Assembly (NCBI RefSeq): GCF_038002825.1
Contig: NZ_JBBODF010000001.1
Coordinates: 1-64,000 of the forward strand
Length of the DNA: 64,000 nucleotides
Origin: Paenibacillus sp. FSL H8-0048
Lineage (GTDB): Bacteria > Bacillota > Bacilli > Paenibacillales > Paenibacillaceae
Reading direction: 5' to 3'
The notes under the pieces are model-generated. The model ran no database searches. It was not told where the DNA came from and saw only the letters and a program-made list of their open reading frames with translations. Below, in pieces: positions 49,728 to 59,737 of the stretch; the stretch's first letter is position 1, and every line of letters starts with the position of its first letter. Both the position numbers and the translations under genes were made by a program.

Positions 49728-52568
49728 ATGGGAAAAGAATTAAGAAGAATGCGCTACTTTGACGGGCTCTTCCTGAATGCTGAGGATTACATGCTCGATC
49801 AGGAGTTTCACCTGCGCCTGCAGCGGCTGCATAACCGCTATCTGCATACCTGGGGAATTGTCTGCGGGCTCAAGGTACTGCCCTCTGCGAAGCCGGGCGA
49901 ATCCATGAAGGTGAACATTGCGGAGGGGCTGGCCCTGAATCTGGTGCTGGTCAAGAACGGTGACAAGTATGAGAGCATCAGCCAGGAAATCCTGATCTAT
50001 GAGGGGCATCCGGATAATCCGGTCAATCTCTCCGAGTATAACGCCAATGAGAATATCTACATCTGGGTGAGCTATGAGGAGGTGAAGGCCGACTACAGCA
50101 TTGAGCGTGGTCAAGGGAATCAGATCCATATGTGGGAGCGGGGAAAAATCAGTCATGGGACCACCAAGCCTGAGGGGACGGATACAATCCTTCTGGCCCG
50201 GGTGGTTCCCCGTACCGATGGGGCGGGTATTACTATCGACAGTACATGTATATACGATTACGACAGCGATGCGGCCCGGACGCCCTTAAGAACCTATGCC
50301 GGTGCCGCCGGCAAGAAGCTGGTCACGGAGAAGCTGGTGATCCCGGTTCAGAGTGAAGACAGTATGGACAGCGCGGGGCTGAGTGAAGCCGTTCTGGCAG
50401 CGATGCCGTCCATGTCTGCACTGCAGGCCGGTAAAGTGCTGGAGATCAAAGCTCCCGAGACCCGCTTCACCGGGGGGATGAGTGTTGCCGGAGCACTGAC
50501 AATTGAGGGCGAGCTGATTCTGAAAAGCAAGGACAAGGCCCAGAGCGAGATGCGGATTATGAACAGCTTCGTAGAGGTGAACAGCCCCAACACAGACGAT
50601 CCGAAGTATGTATTCCCAGGTGCACGAGATGGCGGTCTGGAGGTATACCGGGGTGACGGGGGCAAGCAAGACGCCCGGATTGTCTGGGTGGAGAAGGAGA
50701 AACGCTTTAAGGCGGGGATCGGTGAAGATCTTAAGGCAATCGCCTACGGCAATGAGTGGGACAGCCTGATCAAGTCTGAATTCGCTGATCTGCTGCACCG
50801 GCACAGCAAGCTGTCTTCGCCATCAGGCCTAAGCTTCGGCTTCACCGGGGCGGGCAAGCTGTACAGTGATGCCGATCTTGCCCTTCAGGATGAGAGAATC
50901 CTGCTGCTGAAAGGCACGAACCCGGACACGGTTGACCATTCGCATGGCCTCGGCTGGTTCGGAGCCGGTAAGCCCTTTGCTGCGGCAGAGATAGAGGGTC
51001 CGGTATTATTCGGCGGCAGCGGCGGGGCACTCGGTACCCGGACGGTTAACGCTGACGGCTCCCATACAGATAAGCAGGCGCTCTCCTGGAGCAAGAATGG
51101 CTATGTCGGCATCGGCCCGCAGAAGCTGCTGGAGGATTCGCTGGATGTCGAGGGCAGCGTACGCCTGCTCAGCGGCCGGAACCCGCTCCGCTTCACCTCC
51201 GCCTGGACGGGCTTTCCCGACAAACAGACGAACGGTGCGGAGATCAGCAATGATACTACAGACTACAAGGCACTGATGATTGTCGGCAATAACTCTGCCG
51301 GGCAGAAGCGAAAGGTCGCCATCTGGGACCGGCTGGATGTGAACGGATTTCTGTATGTGAACGGGACAATGCAGGCCTCCCAGGAGATTATACCAAGTGC
51401 GGGGAACGGGGAGCACAGCGGCATTATATTCCCGGCCAATCCGGGCGGAGGCGGGTATGATCAGGCTTGGATCAAGTACTATCCCCGTGCAGGCGAGGAT
51501 TGCACACTGGAGATCGGTACCTCCAATGACAGGAGTGACCATATTTCTCTGATAGCATCCGGCAATGTGGGCGTCGGCACACTGGAGCCTGCGGACAAGC
51601 TGGATGTGGCAGGCGAAATGCGTATCCTGAGCGGGCAGAATCCGGTCCGCTTCACCTCAGGATGGACAGGCTTCACGGGCCAATCGAAGAAGAATGCCGA
51701 GATCAGTAACGATACCACGAACTACAATTCATTGATGATCGCGGGTAACGGGATATCGGGAGTCCGCAGAGTCTCCATCTGGGACAATCTGGATGTGAAT
51801 GGCTCTCTGCAGGTGAAGGGGGGCGCCTATATTGGCGGTGACCTTGAGATCAAAGGCAGCATCAAGACTGAGGTATTCAACTTCACCGGCAAATTCAAAA
51901 AGCTGGATGTGGCTGAGGATTTCGCAGCCACAGTACGCTGCGCTGATTTCTGCATCGGTTATCCCGGACGCCGGGGGGCTCCTGGCCGGGCACTTGTCGA
52001 CAATGGCAACCATCTGGTGCTCAATTACGGCAACGACTGGTCCTATGCTTCTGTCCACAGCAGCCTGGAAGTGAGAAATGCCCTGATCCCGAGCGCGGGC
52101 AGCGGCAACAACGGGATTATCTTCCCGTCCGATCCCGGCGGCGGCAGCGGCGACTCGGCCTGGATCAAGTACTATCCGACCAGCGGAGAGAACTGCGTGC
52201 TGGACATCGGAGTCTCTAATGATGCCGGCGACCGCATCTATCTTCATGCCAGCGGCGGGGTCTATGCCAACGGCAGCATGTACTGGTGGTCCTCGCGCGA
52301 GCTGAAGGACAATATTGCGGATATTCCGGTCAAGGAAGCGAAGCAGCTGCTGGACGGGCTAAATCCGGTCTCTTTTAAATACAAAGGAGGTACCAAGCCA
52401 AAGACCCTCGGCTTCATTGCGGAGGAAGTACCGGCTGTTCTGGCCGATCCGGAGCAGCGGGCGATCAGCGGGATGGATATCATTGCGGTTCTGACCAGCG
52501 TCATGAAGGATCAGCAGAAAGCAATCACAAGAATGCAAAAACAAATCGACACCCTGCAGGGTGCCTAA
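49728..52568 (+). CDS. Tail fibre-like protein 1 with C-terminal S74 intramolecular chaperone domain
   Basis: 946 residues. An N-terminal domain of about 200 residues (MRYFDGLFLNAEDYMLDQEF, then LQRLHNRYLHTWGIVCGLKV) is shared with the fibre at 52809 and probably docks on the baseplate. Beta-rich repeats follow, including two copies of a unit with LRFTSAWTGF/VRFTSGWTGF, NAEISNDTT and WDRLDVNG. The C-terminus, SSRELKDNIADIPVKEAKQL (from about 855) then TLGFIAEEVPAVLADP and a final coiled coil, is the S74 endosialidase-type chaperone that trimerises fibres and cleaves itself off; S855 or S856 and the following lysine would be the dyad. Confidence 0.82.
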   Translation: MGKELRRMRYFDGLFLNAEDYMLDQEFHLRLQRLHNRYLHTWGIVCGLKVLPSAKPGESMKVNIAEGLALNLVLVKNGDKYESISQEILIYEGHPDNPVNLSEYNANENIYIWVSYEEVKADYSIERGQGNQIHMWERGKISHGTTKPEGTDTILLARVVPRTDGAGITIDSTCIYDYDSDAARTPLRTYAGAAGKKLVTEKLVIPVQSEDSMDSAGLSEAVLAAMPSMSALQAGKVLEIKAPETRFTGGMSVAGALTIEGELILKSKDKAQSEMRIMNSFVEVNSPNTDDPKYVFPGARDGGLEVYRGDGGKQDARIVWVEKEKRFKAGIGEDLKAIAYGNEWDSLIKSEFADLLHRHSKLSSPSGLSFGFTGAGKLYSDADLALQDERILLLKGTNPDTVDHSHGLGWFGAGKPFAAAEIEGPVLFGGSGGALGTRTVNADGSHTDKQALSWSKNGYVGIGPQKLLEDSLDVEGSVRLLSGRNPLRFTSAWTGFPDKQTNGAEISNDTTDYKALMIVGNNSAGQKRKVAIWDRLDVNGFLYVNGTMQASQEIIPSAGNGEHSGIIFPANPGGGGYDQAWIKYYPRAGEDCTLEIGTSNDRSDHISLIASGNVGVGTLEPADKLDVAGEMRILSGQNPVRFTSGWTGFTGQSKKNAEISNDTTNYNSLMIAGNGISGVRRVSIWDNLDVNGSLQVKGGAYIGGDLEIKGSIKTEVFNFTGKFKKLDVAEDFAATVRCADFCIGYPGRRGAPGRALVDNGNHLVLNYGNDWSYASVHSSLEVRNALIPSAGSGNNGIIFPSDPGGGSGDSAWIKYYPTSGENCVLDIGVSNDAGDRIYLHASGGVYANGSMYWWSSRELKDNIADIPVKEAKQLLDGLNPVSFKYKGGTKPKTLGFIAEEVPAVLADPEQRAISGMDIIAVLTSVMKDQQKAITRMQKQIDTLQGA

Positions 52569-52587
52569 ACCTTAGGAGGATAAACTT

Positions 52588-52770
52588 ATGAAAGAACAAT
52601 TGGAAGCACGTATGAATGAACTGAAGGCAGAGCTGGAATCCGGGCGGCAGATGATCCAGGAGCTGGACGAGAAGCGTACCAATCTGGGATATACCCTGAC
52701 ACGCATCAGCGGGGCCATTCAGGTGCTGGAGGAGCTGGCTGCCGCAGAAGAGGAGTCCGTTCAGGCCTAA
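52588..52770 (+). CDS. Small coiled-coil protein between the two fibre genes
   Basis: 60 residues, almost wholly helical with heptads (LEARMNELKAELESGRQMIQ, then ISGAIQVLEELAAAEEE). It starts with ATG after an AGGAGG site 20 bases behind the first fibre. No family is recognised. Position between two fibres suggests a fibre-assembly or attachment accessory, by inference only. Confidence 0.6.
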   Translation: MKEQLEARMNELKAELESGRQMIQELDEKRTNLGYTLTRISGAIQVLEELAAAEEESVQA

Positions 52771-52808
52771 GTAAGCTGTAACTATGAAGAGCCGGGAGGA
52801 GTGGGATT

Positions 52809-55800
52809 GTGCCAAAGGATATGAAACGCATGAATTATTTCAACGGGCTGCTGCTGAAGGAAGAGGATCTGACACTGGATCAGAATTATCATAAGCGTGT
52901 GCGGCAGCTGCATAACCGTCATTTCCATGATTGGGGAGTCGTGGATGGGCTTAAGGTCACCATGCGGGACGGAATAACCGTTGAGGTTGCTCCGGGCTTT
53001 GCTCTCAACCGTGTCACCGAACCGGAGCACAATGAGGAGATCAGCCAGGAAATTATGGTCAGCGACGCTCACCCGCGTCGGGTGATTAACCTCTCGGGGT
53101 ACAGCACTTCGGATCAGATCTATATTTCCATCAGCTATGAGGAGCAGCTAACTGACACCGAAGTGCTCAAGGGAGGAGACAATCCCATCCATGTGCTGGA
53201 GCAGGCCAAAATAGAAGTAAGCTCCCGGAAGCCCGCAGATGTACACCAGAATATCCTGCTGGCCCGTGTGACTCTGAAGCATTCCCAGGACGGCACTTTA
53301 ACGATCGGCGGGATCTATGAGACAGATGTGGACGGGTCTCAGCTAGTGACCAGGGCCGCTGGCGGGACGGTGCTTAAGGCAGATCAGATCATTATCGGCA
53401 AAGAGAAGAAGCCCGAAACGCCCTTCCTCAGCAACTCGAAGGACCTGGACGGCGAGGAGGGGAGCCGGCTTAATGTTCACGCTGTGCTGACAGAGTTCAC
53501 TGGCGACATCAAGGCCGGGGCCATCAGCACTTATGGATCAGTGGATATAGACGGCGCATTATCTGTAACCTCGGGCAGCGCAGCAGTGTTCAAGGTGAAT
53601 GAGTCCGGCGATCTGGAGGTCTCCGGCGCGTCAACCATGGAGGGGCCTTTCTCCGCGAAGCAAGGGATTGAAGTCAGCGGGGGGATGGCGATGCTGGATG
53701 TTCCCCAGGTTATCATCGGCGGAAGCAAGGTCACCTTGAATCAGAATGCGGCTGAAGATGACCGGATGGGGATCGAGATCCTGCGCAAGGATCATTCCAG
53801 CGCCAAGCTGCAATGGGATGAGAAGAATAAGAGCTGGATGATTGGAACCGAAGTGCAGGCGGGTGACGATGCCAGCGGATTGTTCAAGGTGGCTTATGGA
53901 GCAGACTGGGAGCAGCTGCACCACGGTGCGAATGCGGATAGTCTGCATAGCCATAGCCAGCTGATGGCTGCGGATGGCAAGCCGTCACTTCGCACGGACA
54001 ACGAGGGGACGGTCCTGGTTGACCGGGGAATGAGCGTATCCGGGACACTGGTATCCCAGAAGGGCGGCCTGGAGGTCTTCCGGGGAGCTACGCTGCCCAA
54101 TGCCAAGATAGCCTGGAATGAAGCTGCGAAATCCTGGCAGACTGGCACCGTGAACGGGGATATGACCAATATTCCTGACGGGAAGCAGTGGGAGGAGCTA
54201 ACCGGCGGCAACCGGAATGCAGATGCTCTGCATACCCACAGGCAGTTCCATAATGAAGACAAGAGCCTGCTTGCGCTGGAGATCGGTGCGGACGGCAATG
54301 TGAATATCCCCCATGAGCTGATGGTCGGCGAGACTCTGACCGTGAATAAGCTGATCGTCCGGGAAGAAGAGGTGGTCATCCGGAAGGTTGAGCAGGAGGT
54401 GGCAGACAGCTTCCTTACGGTCAATAAGGCGGAAGACCACACAGCTCTGGGCAACAAGGGAGGGCTGGATGTCTACCGGGGCAGCCAGCTTCCGGCAGCA
54501 CGCATGGAGTGGAATGAAGCGGACCGCAAGTGGAGAATCGGGCTTGAAGGCAGCATGTTCGACATTCCCTACGGGAACAAATGGGACACGCTGACCAGCG
54601 GAGCTGTGGCGGATGCTTCCCACAAGCACAGCACACTGAGTACACCGTCCGGCGGAACGGTTCTGTCGGCAGACGCCCAGGGGCGGCTGTCCGCATCCGG
54701 GAATGTGGAGCTCGGCGGTACGCTGCTGGCCAAGGGCAGTACAACGCTGAAGTCCGACCTGAGTGTCGGAGGATCTGCCACGATCGAAGGCAATCTGACG
54801 GTCAAGGGCACCACTACCTTCGTCAAAAAGGAAGATCTGGTGGTGGTCAGCAACCGGATTGAGCTCAATAAATTCGAGGGGAACAGTTCCTCCCTGAAGC
54901 AGAGCAGCATTGAGGTCTACCGGGGCAAGCTGAACCCGAGCGCCAAGCTGCTCTGGGACGAAACGGATGGCAGATGGAAGCTGGGACTTGGCGATGAACT
55001 GTCCAATATTGCCTACGGAAGTAATTGGGACGCATTGACCGGAGGGGTCAGCTCGGATGCCGACGGCTTGCACCGGCACAACTCCCTCAGCGATAGCACA
55101 GGCAACACGGCTGTGCAGGTTACTGCAGACGGTGATTTTGAAATGATCAATGATGCTGAGGTACAGGGCTCCCTGACCGTCAATAACGGGGCGGAGGTCA
55201 GCGGAGGTCTGGCGGTTCAAGGACTGGTTAAGGTAGACGGCAACCTGATCGTCAAAGGCACCACGACCACGCTTAACCGTGAAGATCTGGTCGTTACCAA
55301 TAACGTCATTGAGATCAATAAATTCGCAGGGGATACCCCGCCAGCCGCCGAGAGCGGCATCGAGGTGTACCGGGGAGAATCGCAGCCGCCTGCCCGGATG
55401 TTCTGGAACGAAAGCGAGCGGAAGTGGAAGGTGGGTATCGGAAATTCCCTGGAGAATGTCGCCAGCGGCAGCTCCTGGGACAAGCTGACACAGATGGCGA
55501 GTGCGGATGCTCTGCATCTTCATAGCCAGCTGTACAATCCGAAAAGTGACATCCTGGCTCTCAGCGCCAGCGCCGAAGGGAATGTGGATATTCACCATGA
55601 CTTGACGGTGGGCAGCAATCTGACGGTAGCCGGAGAGCTGGAGATCCGGGGGACCTCGGCCAAAATTGCCACAGATGAGCTGGATATCGGCAGTCCCTGG
55701 ATTACCCTGAACAAGGACGGTGGAACAGTCAAGTCGCTTGCGGGCGGCGGGCTTGAGATCTATCGCGGCCCGGATCAGAAGCCGGTCAAGCTCGCCTGGG

Positions 55801-58595
55801 ATGAGGTCAAGGACCAGTGGCAGCTGGCAACACCTGCGGATAGTGCAGCGGTCGTAGTCGATTCATCCGGCAATATCCAGGCGTCCGGTGCAGTGAAGGC
55901 TGCGGGCGCTGCGATTACAGGACCCGTTACTGCCGCCAGCGCGGCAATTGCAGGAACAGTGACGGTCGGAGACGGCATTGAGGTGCTGCAAGGCACCGAG
56001 ACTAATGCGCAGATCAAGTGGGCTAAGGACCGCTGGAAGCTGGGTACTGCCGGCAGAACGGTTCTCAGCCTGACGCGCAGCGGCAAGATGGGAGTGGGCA
56101 CGGATAATCCGACTGAAGTCCTGGATGTGGCAGGCAAGGCGGTTTTCCGGACGGAGACAGAGGTCTCTGGCGCGGCATCCTTCTCAGGTAAGCTGACCGC
56201 TCATAGTGATGCTGTATTCGAAGGCGCAGCTTCTTTTAACAAAGGGATTAATGCAGCGGGTGCCGTGATTAGCAATCATGCGGTGATATCCGGGAATGTG
56301 ACTGCCGGAGGGTTCGAAGCTCCCCGCGGACTGAATAAAGACGGAAATCTTCTGCCGAATGCCCGGATCTACTGGAATAATGAGCTGAATTCCTGGTTCT
56401 ATGGCGATGGGGAGAAGTTCGCGGAGTTCGGTACCGGGAAGGGCGGTCAGCATCAGCTGTTCAATCCGCTAGGCAATGCGGTTACCTTATGTTCGGATGC
56501 AAAGGGGTATATCGGCATCGGAACCACAGTTCCGCTGGCCCTGCTGGATGTTAGAGCAACTGGCGGAGACAGCTTGTTCAGTATTACCAAGAACGGAGAG
56601 GTCGGCATTGGAACCTTAAGCCCGGACCCTAAGTCCAAGCTTGATGTTCGAGGCAACACAGTCATCCGTGGGGAACTTAGTGCAGATAGCGCCTCCATTG
56701 CCAAGGATCTGACTGTGAACGGCAATCTGACGGTGAATGGGGACGTCGTGACGATCAATGCGGCTCAGCTTGAGGTTGAGGACAATATTATAAGAGTGAA
56801 CAAGTATGATCCTAAGAGTGATCACATTGTCCAAAATGCCGGTCTGGAGGTATTCCGCGGCGGCACCGCTCTTCCAGCCCAGCTGCTGTGGGATGAGACT
56901 GCCGATGAATGGCTGGCCGGAGTCTCAGATACCCTGAAGGCCATAGAGTTCAAAGGTCATATCCACCCCGAGTATGCTGCTCTGGCGGAGGCGATCACTG
57001 TTGACGAAGGCAATGTCGGGATTGGTACGGATGCCCGGGCCGCTAAGCTGGAGGTCAAAGGGGATGCCGTGGTCAGCGGATCATTGACGGTTACAGAGGC
57101 TTCATTAAGCGGCGGCTTGGCAGCAGCAAGTGCAACGATCAGCGGCTTGGCTGCACTTAAGGAGGTCACTGTCAGCGGAGGTTTCACAGCACAGGATGCT
57201 GCCATCACCGGCGATCTTACGGTCAGCAAGGGAATTGCAGTGGACAGAGGAACGGATCAGAAGGCACAGCTGCTCTGGGATGATGCCCAGAAGGTCTGGA
57301 CGGCGGGTATTGCAGGAAGCATGAAGCAGCTATCCTACAGCGGTCATACACACCAGGAGTTGTCGGAGCTGACCGGGGTGCTGAAGATCGCCTCCGGGAA
57401 TGTCGGCATCGGCACCGCCGCGCCAACAGCCAAGCTTGAGGTGAACGGCAATGCGGCGGTATCCGGCCGTATGACCGTTACAGACGCGGCAGTCAGCGGC
57501 AAATTAATGGCTGCGGATGCCGAATGTAGCGGAATGCTCCGCACGAAGGATGCTGAAGTTACGGGCAGCCTTACGCTCAGCCGGGGGATTGATGTGGGTA
57601 GGGGTACAGGTGCCAAGGCACAGATTGTATGGAACGAAGCGATGGCTGAATGGCAGCTAGGGCTTGCAGGAAGTCTGAAGCAGCTCTCGTACAGCGGTCA
57701 TACGCATAAGGAGCTTACAGATCTGAACGCTGTGCTGAAGGTGGCTTCCGGCAACATCGGCATCGGCACCGCCGCGCCAGCCGCCAAGCTGGATGTGAAC
57801 GGTAATGCGGCGGTATCCGGGAAATTAACCGTCACTGACGCTGTTGTGAACGGGGCCTTAACCGCGAAGAACGCAGTGATCGATACATTACTACAGGCAG
57901 CGGATACCGAAATTACAGGAACGTTCACCGCGAGGGACGCCGCCTTCACAGGCACATTGTCAGCGAAGGAACTGAAGCTCAGTGATACGCTGAATGTGAA
58001 GGATGCCGAGATCAGCGGCAGCCTGACGGTTACCCGGGGAATCGAGCTGGACCGGGGCAAGGATAAGAAGGCACAGATTCTCTGGGATACTACGGCAAAT
58101 GCCTGGCAGGCGGGCATTGAGGGAAGTATGCAGAAGCTGGTCTGCCAGGATTCCGTCTATGATGAACTGGTCCAGGTGGCGGGCGCATTAACGCTGGATT
58201 CCAGCAGTAATATCGGGATTGGCAAAGCGCCCGCAGATAACTACAAGCTGGATGTGAACGGCAACCTGCGGGCAACGAACTTCGCACAGACCTCCTCCCG
58301 GACCTACAAGGAGAACATTGCCAGCCTGCCGGTGAAGAAGGCACTGGAGCTGCTGAACAAGCTGAAGCCGGTGACCTTTAACTACAAGACGGAGAACGGT
58401 AAGCAGCAGAATATCGGCTTCATCGCCGAGGATGTGCCGCAGATTTTCTCTACTGCGGATCACAAGTCTGTAGTACTGATGGACATTATCGGCGTTCTGA
58501 CCACAGTAGTTCAGAAGCAGCAGAAGGAAGCTCAAGACATGCGCAAGCAGGTAAATGAGCTCAAGGTTCAGGTCACAGCCTTGGCCGGCGCTTAA
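52809..58595 (+). CDS. Giant tail fibre-like protein 2 with repeated modules and C-terminal S74 domain
   Basis: 1928 residues from GTG 52809. The N-terminus (MNYFNGLLLKEEDLTLDQNY then VRQLHNRHFHDWGVVDGLKV) is a paralogue of the first fibre's docking domain. The body contains about 12 copies of a module of type G-I-E-V-Y-R-G-x-x-x-P-x-A-x-x-x-W-N-E-x-x-x-x-W-x-x-G. Several are followed by an H-x-H motif (LHSHSQL, LHTHRQF, GHTHQEL, GHTHKEL). The C-terminal 95 residues (SSRTYKENIASLPVKKALEL, NIGFIAEDVPQIF) form an S74 chaperone domain and a coiled coil. It is probably a trimeric receptor-binding fibre and the last gene of the structural operon. Confidence 0.82.
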   Translation: MPKDMKRMNYFNGLLLKEEDLTLDQNYHKRVRQLHNRHFHDWGVVDGLKVTMRDGITVEVAPGFALNRVTEPEHNEEISQEIMVSDAHPRRVINLSGYSTSDQIYISISYEEQLTDTEVLKGGDNPIHVLEQAKIEVSSRKPADVHQNILLARVTLKHSQDGTLTIGGIYETDVDGSQLVTRAAGGTVLKADQIIIGKEKKPETPFLSNSKDLDGEEGSRLNVHAVLTEFTGDIKAGAISTYGSVDIDGALSVTSGSAAVFKVNESGDLEVSGASTMEGPFSAKQGIEVSGGMAMLDVPQVIIGGSKVTLNQNAAEDDRMGIEILRKDHSSAKLQWDEKNKSWMIGTEVQAGDDASGLFKVAYGADWEQLHHGANADSLHSHSQLMAADGKPSLRTDNEGTVLVDRGMSVSGTLVSQKGGLEVFRGATLPNAKIAWNEAAKSWQTGTVNGDMTNIPDGKQWEELTGGNRNADALHTHRQFHNEDKSLLALEIGADGNVNIPHELMVGETLTVNKLIVREEEVVIRKVEQEVADSFLTVNKAEDHTALGNKGGLDVYRGSQLPAARMEWNEADRKWRIGLEGSMFDIPYGNKWDTLTSGAVADASHKHSTLSTPSGGTVLSADAQGRLSASGNVELGGTLLAKGSTTLKSDLSVGGSATIEGNLTVKGTTTFVKKEDLVVVSNRIELNKFEGNSSSLKQSSIEVYRGKLNPSAKLLWDETDGRWKLGLGDELSNIAYGSNWDALTGGVSSDADGLHRHNSLSDSTGNTAVQVTADGDFEMINDAEVQGSLTVNNGAEVSGGLAVQGLVKVDGNLIVKGTTTTLNREDLVVTNNVIEINKFAGDTPPAAESGIEVYRGESQPPARMFWNESERKWKVGIGNSLENVASGSSWDKLTQMASADALHLHSQLYNPKSDILALSASAEGNVDIHHDLTVGSNLTVAGELEIRGTSAKIATDELDIGSPWITLNKDGGTVKSLAGGGLEIYRGPDQKPVKLAWDEVKDQWQLATPADSAAVVVDSSGNIQASGAVKAAGAAITGPVTAASAAIAGTVTVGDGIEVLQGTETNAQIKWAKDRWKLGTAGRTVLSLTRSGKMGVGTDNPTEVLDVAGKAVFRTETEVSGAASFSGKLTAHSDAVFEGAASFNKGINAAGAVISNHAVISGNVTAGGFEAPRGLNKDGNLLPNARIYWNNELNSWFYGDGEKFAEFGTGKGGQHQLFNPLGNAVTLCSDAKGYIGIGTTVPLALLDVRATGGDSLFSITKNGEVGIGTLSPDPKSKLDVRGNTVIRGELSADSASIAKDLTVNGNLTVNGDVVTINAAQLEVEDNIIRVNKYDPKSDHIVQNAGLEVFRGGTALPAQLLWDETADEWLAGVSDTLKAIEFKGHIHPEYAALAEAITVDEGNVGIGTDARAAKLEVKGDAVVSGSLTVTEASLSGGLAAASATISGLAALKEVTVSGGFTAQDAAITGDLTVSKGIAVDRGTDQKAQLLWDDAQKVWTAGIAGSMKQLSYSGHTHQELSELTGVLKIASGNVGIGTAAPTAKLEVNGNAAVSGRMTVTDAAVSGKLMAADAECSGMLRTKDAEVTGSLTLSRGIDVGRGTGAKAQIVWNEAMAEWQLGLAGSLKQLSYSGHTHKELTDLNAVLKVASGNIGIGTAAPAAKLDVNGNAAVSGKLTVTDAVVNGALTAKNAVIDTLLQAADTEITGTFTARDAAFTGTLSAKELKLSDTLNVKDAEISGSLTVTRGIELDRGKDKKAQILWDTTANAWQAGIEGSMQKLVCQDSVYDELVQVAGALTLDSSSNIGIGKAPADNYKLDVNGNLRATNFAQTSSRTYKENIASLPVKKALELLNKLKPVTFNYKTENGKQQNIGFIAEDVPQIFSTADHKSVVLMDIIGVLTTVVQKQQKEAQDMRKQVNELKVQVTALAGA

Positions 58596-58626
58596 TGGCA
58601 ACAACTCCTCAGCACATAAGGTGAAA

Positions 58627-58667
58627 AAGCAGCTCCTGCAGCAAATATGCCGCAGGAGCTGCTTCGT
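58627..58667 (+). terminator. Terminator of the structural operon
   Basis: Long stem AAGCAGCTCCTGC/GCAGGAGCTGCTT around a 12-base loop followed by CGTTT. It lies between convergent genes and may work both ways. Confidence 0.75.
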
Positions 58668-58684
58668 TTGGCAGAATACCCTAG

Positions 58685-59668
58685 TCATTTCTTGCTGCAT
58701 TCCCCATCGTTTCTGTAATGTCTGCTAATCGCACAGGCCAATTCCTGAATCTGCTCCTTCAGCTCCAGAGGCTCATGAATACGTATGGAAGTGCCGAAGC
58801 CGAGCAGATATTGGGGAAGGTATTTATTCATAGAGGGAGCATCCAGCAGGAAGCTCGCCTCCCGGTCCGTCCGCTCCGTCAGGTAGTGCCGCAGATGCCA
58901 GTTGCCGCATAGCTTGTTCAGCGCATCCGGCTCTCCTTCGATACGGATCACGAGCAGAGGGACATTTTCTTCGGGCTCCGGCTCCAGCTGGCTGCGGAAA
59001 TAATCAGATACCGAGAAGGGCTCCGGCTTAGGGAAGCTGGCTTCCGTTAACGCAAGCTTGACAATGCGGTCCACACGATAGGTCCGCATAGCCTCTGAAC
59101 GGTGACAGAACCCAACTATATACCATTCCGAACGGTCGTATGCCAGACCATACGGATCGACTGTGCGCTCCTCGTTCTGTGCAGCATTCACTTTCCGGTA
59201 GGTGAGGCGGACCGTCTGGCCCGCCTTCACAGCCTGCTCCAGCTCCCGCAGCAATGGGACGACAGACGGGGGGCGGGACGGAGCGATCACATCGAGACTG
59301 CCTGTATGCAGCGACAGGTCTTGGCGCTGTTCATCGTGCAGTCCATTCTCTACCTTTTTGAGTGCGTTTTCCAGCTCCAGGGCGAAGGGATAGCCAGCGC
59401 TTTGCGCGAATTTATAGGCATCGAGCAGCGCTCTCAGCTCCAAAGAGCTGAAGAACAGGGGCGTCTCACTGAAGCTCTCCAGAATATGTACCCCGCCGTC
59501 ATGTCCTGATTCGGCGACCACCGGCACCCCACTGACACATAAGGCATCGATATACCGGTACACCGTGCGGACGCTGATCTCCAGCTGGTCTGCGATCTGA
59601 GCGGCAGTAAGCTTCTTGCCGGACCTCAGCATCCACAGCATTGCGAGCATATTATCCCATTTGGCCAT
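58685..59668 (-). CDS. HTH/WYL-domain transcriptional regulator (YobV-like)
   Basis: 327 residues. The N-terminal HTH_11 domain is RSGKKLTAAQIADQLEISVR then TVYRYIDALCVSGVPVVAES. The central WYL domain (about 140-215) has TVDPYGLAYDRSEWYIVGFC then HRSEAMRTYRVDRI, and a C-terminal WCX extension follows. WYL regulators sense small ligands or nucleic acids. No target gene is adjacent in the same orientation; the neighbouring nested hairpin and secreted-protein gene are upstream. Confidence 0.85.
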   Translation of the reverse strand: MAKWDNMLAMLWMLRSGKKLTAAQIADQLEISVRTVYRYIDALCVSGVPVVAESGHDGGVHILESFSETPLFFSSLELRALLDAYKFAQSAGYPFALELENALKKVENGLHDEQRQDLSLHTGSLDVIAPSRPPSVVPLLRELEQAVKAGQTVRLTYRKVNAAQNEERTVDPYGLAYDRSEWYIVGFCHRSEAMRTYRVDRIVKLALTEASFPKPEPFSVSDYFRSQLEPEPEENVPLLVIRIEGEPDALNKLCGNWHLRHYLTERTDREASFLLDAPSMNKYLPQYLLGFGTSIRIHEPLELKEQIQELACAISRHYRNDGECSKK

Positions 59669-59737
59669 CGGGTTATTCTCTCCTAAGTTCTCAATTCGTT
59701 AACGGTTGAGTCGCGTATTTCCCTTATATTTACCGCT

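Noticed and set aside
27913..58670. Complete prophage
   Set aside because: No capsid, portal, terminase, integrase or replication gene is seen; the ATPase, DUF4255 and DUF6760-like genes point to an eCIS instead.
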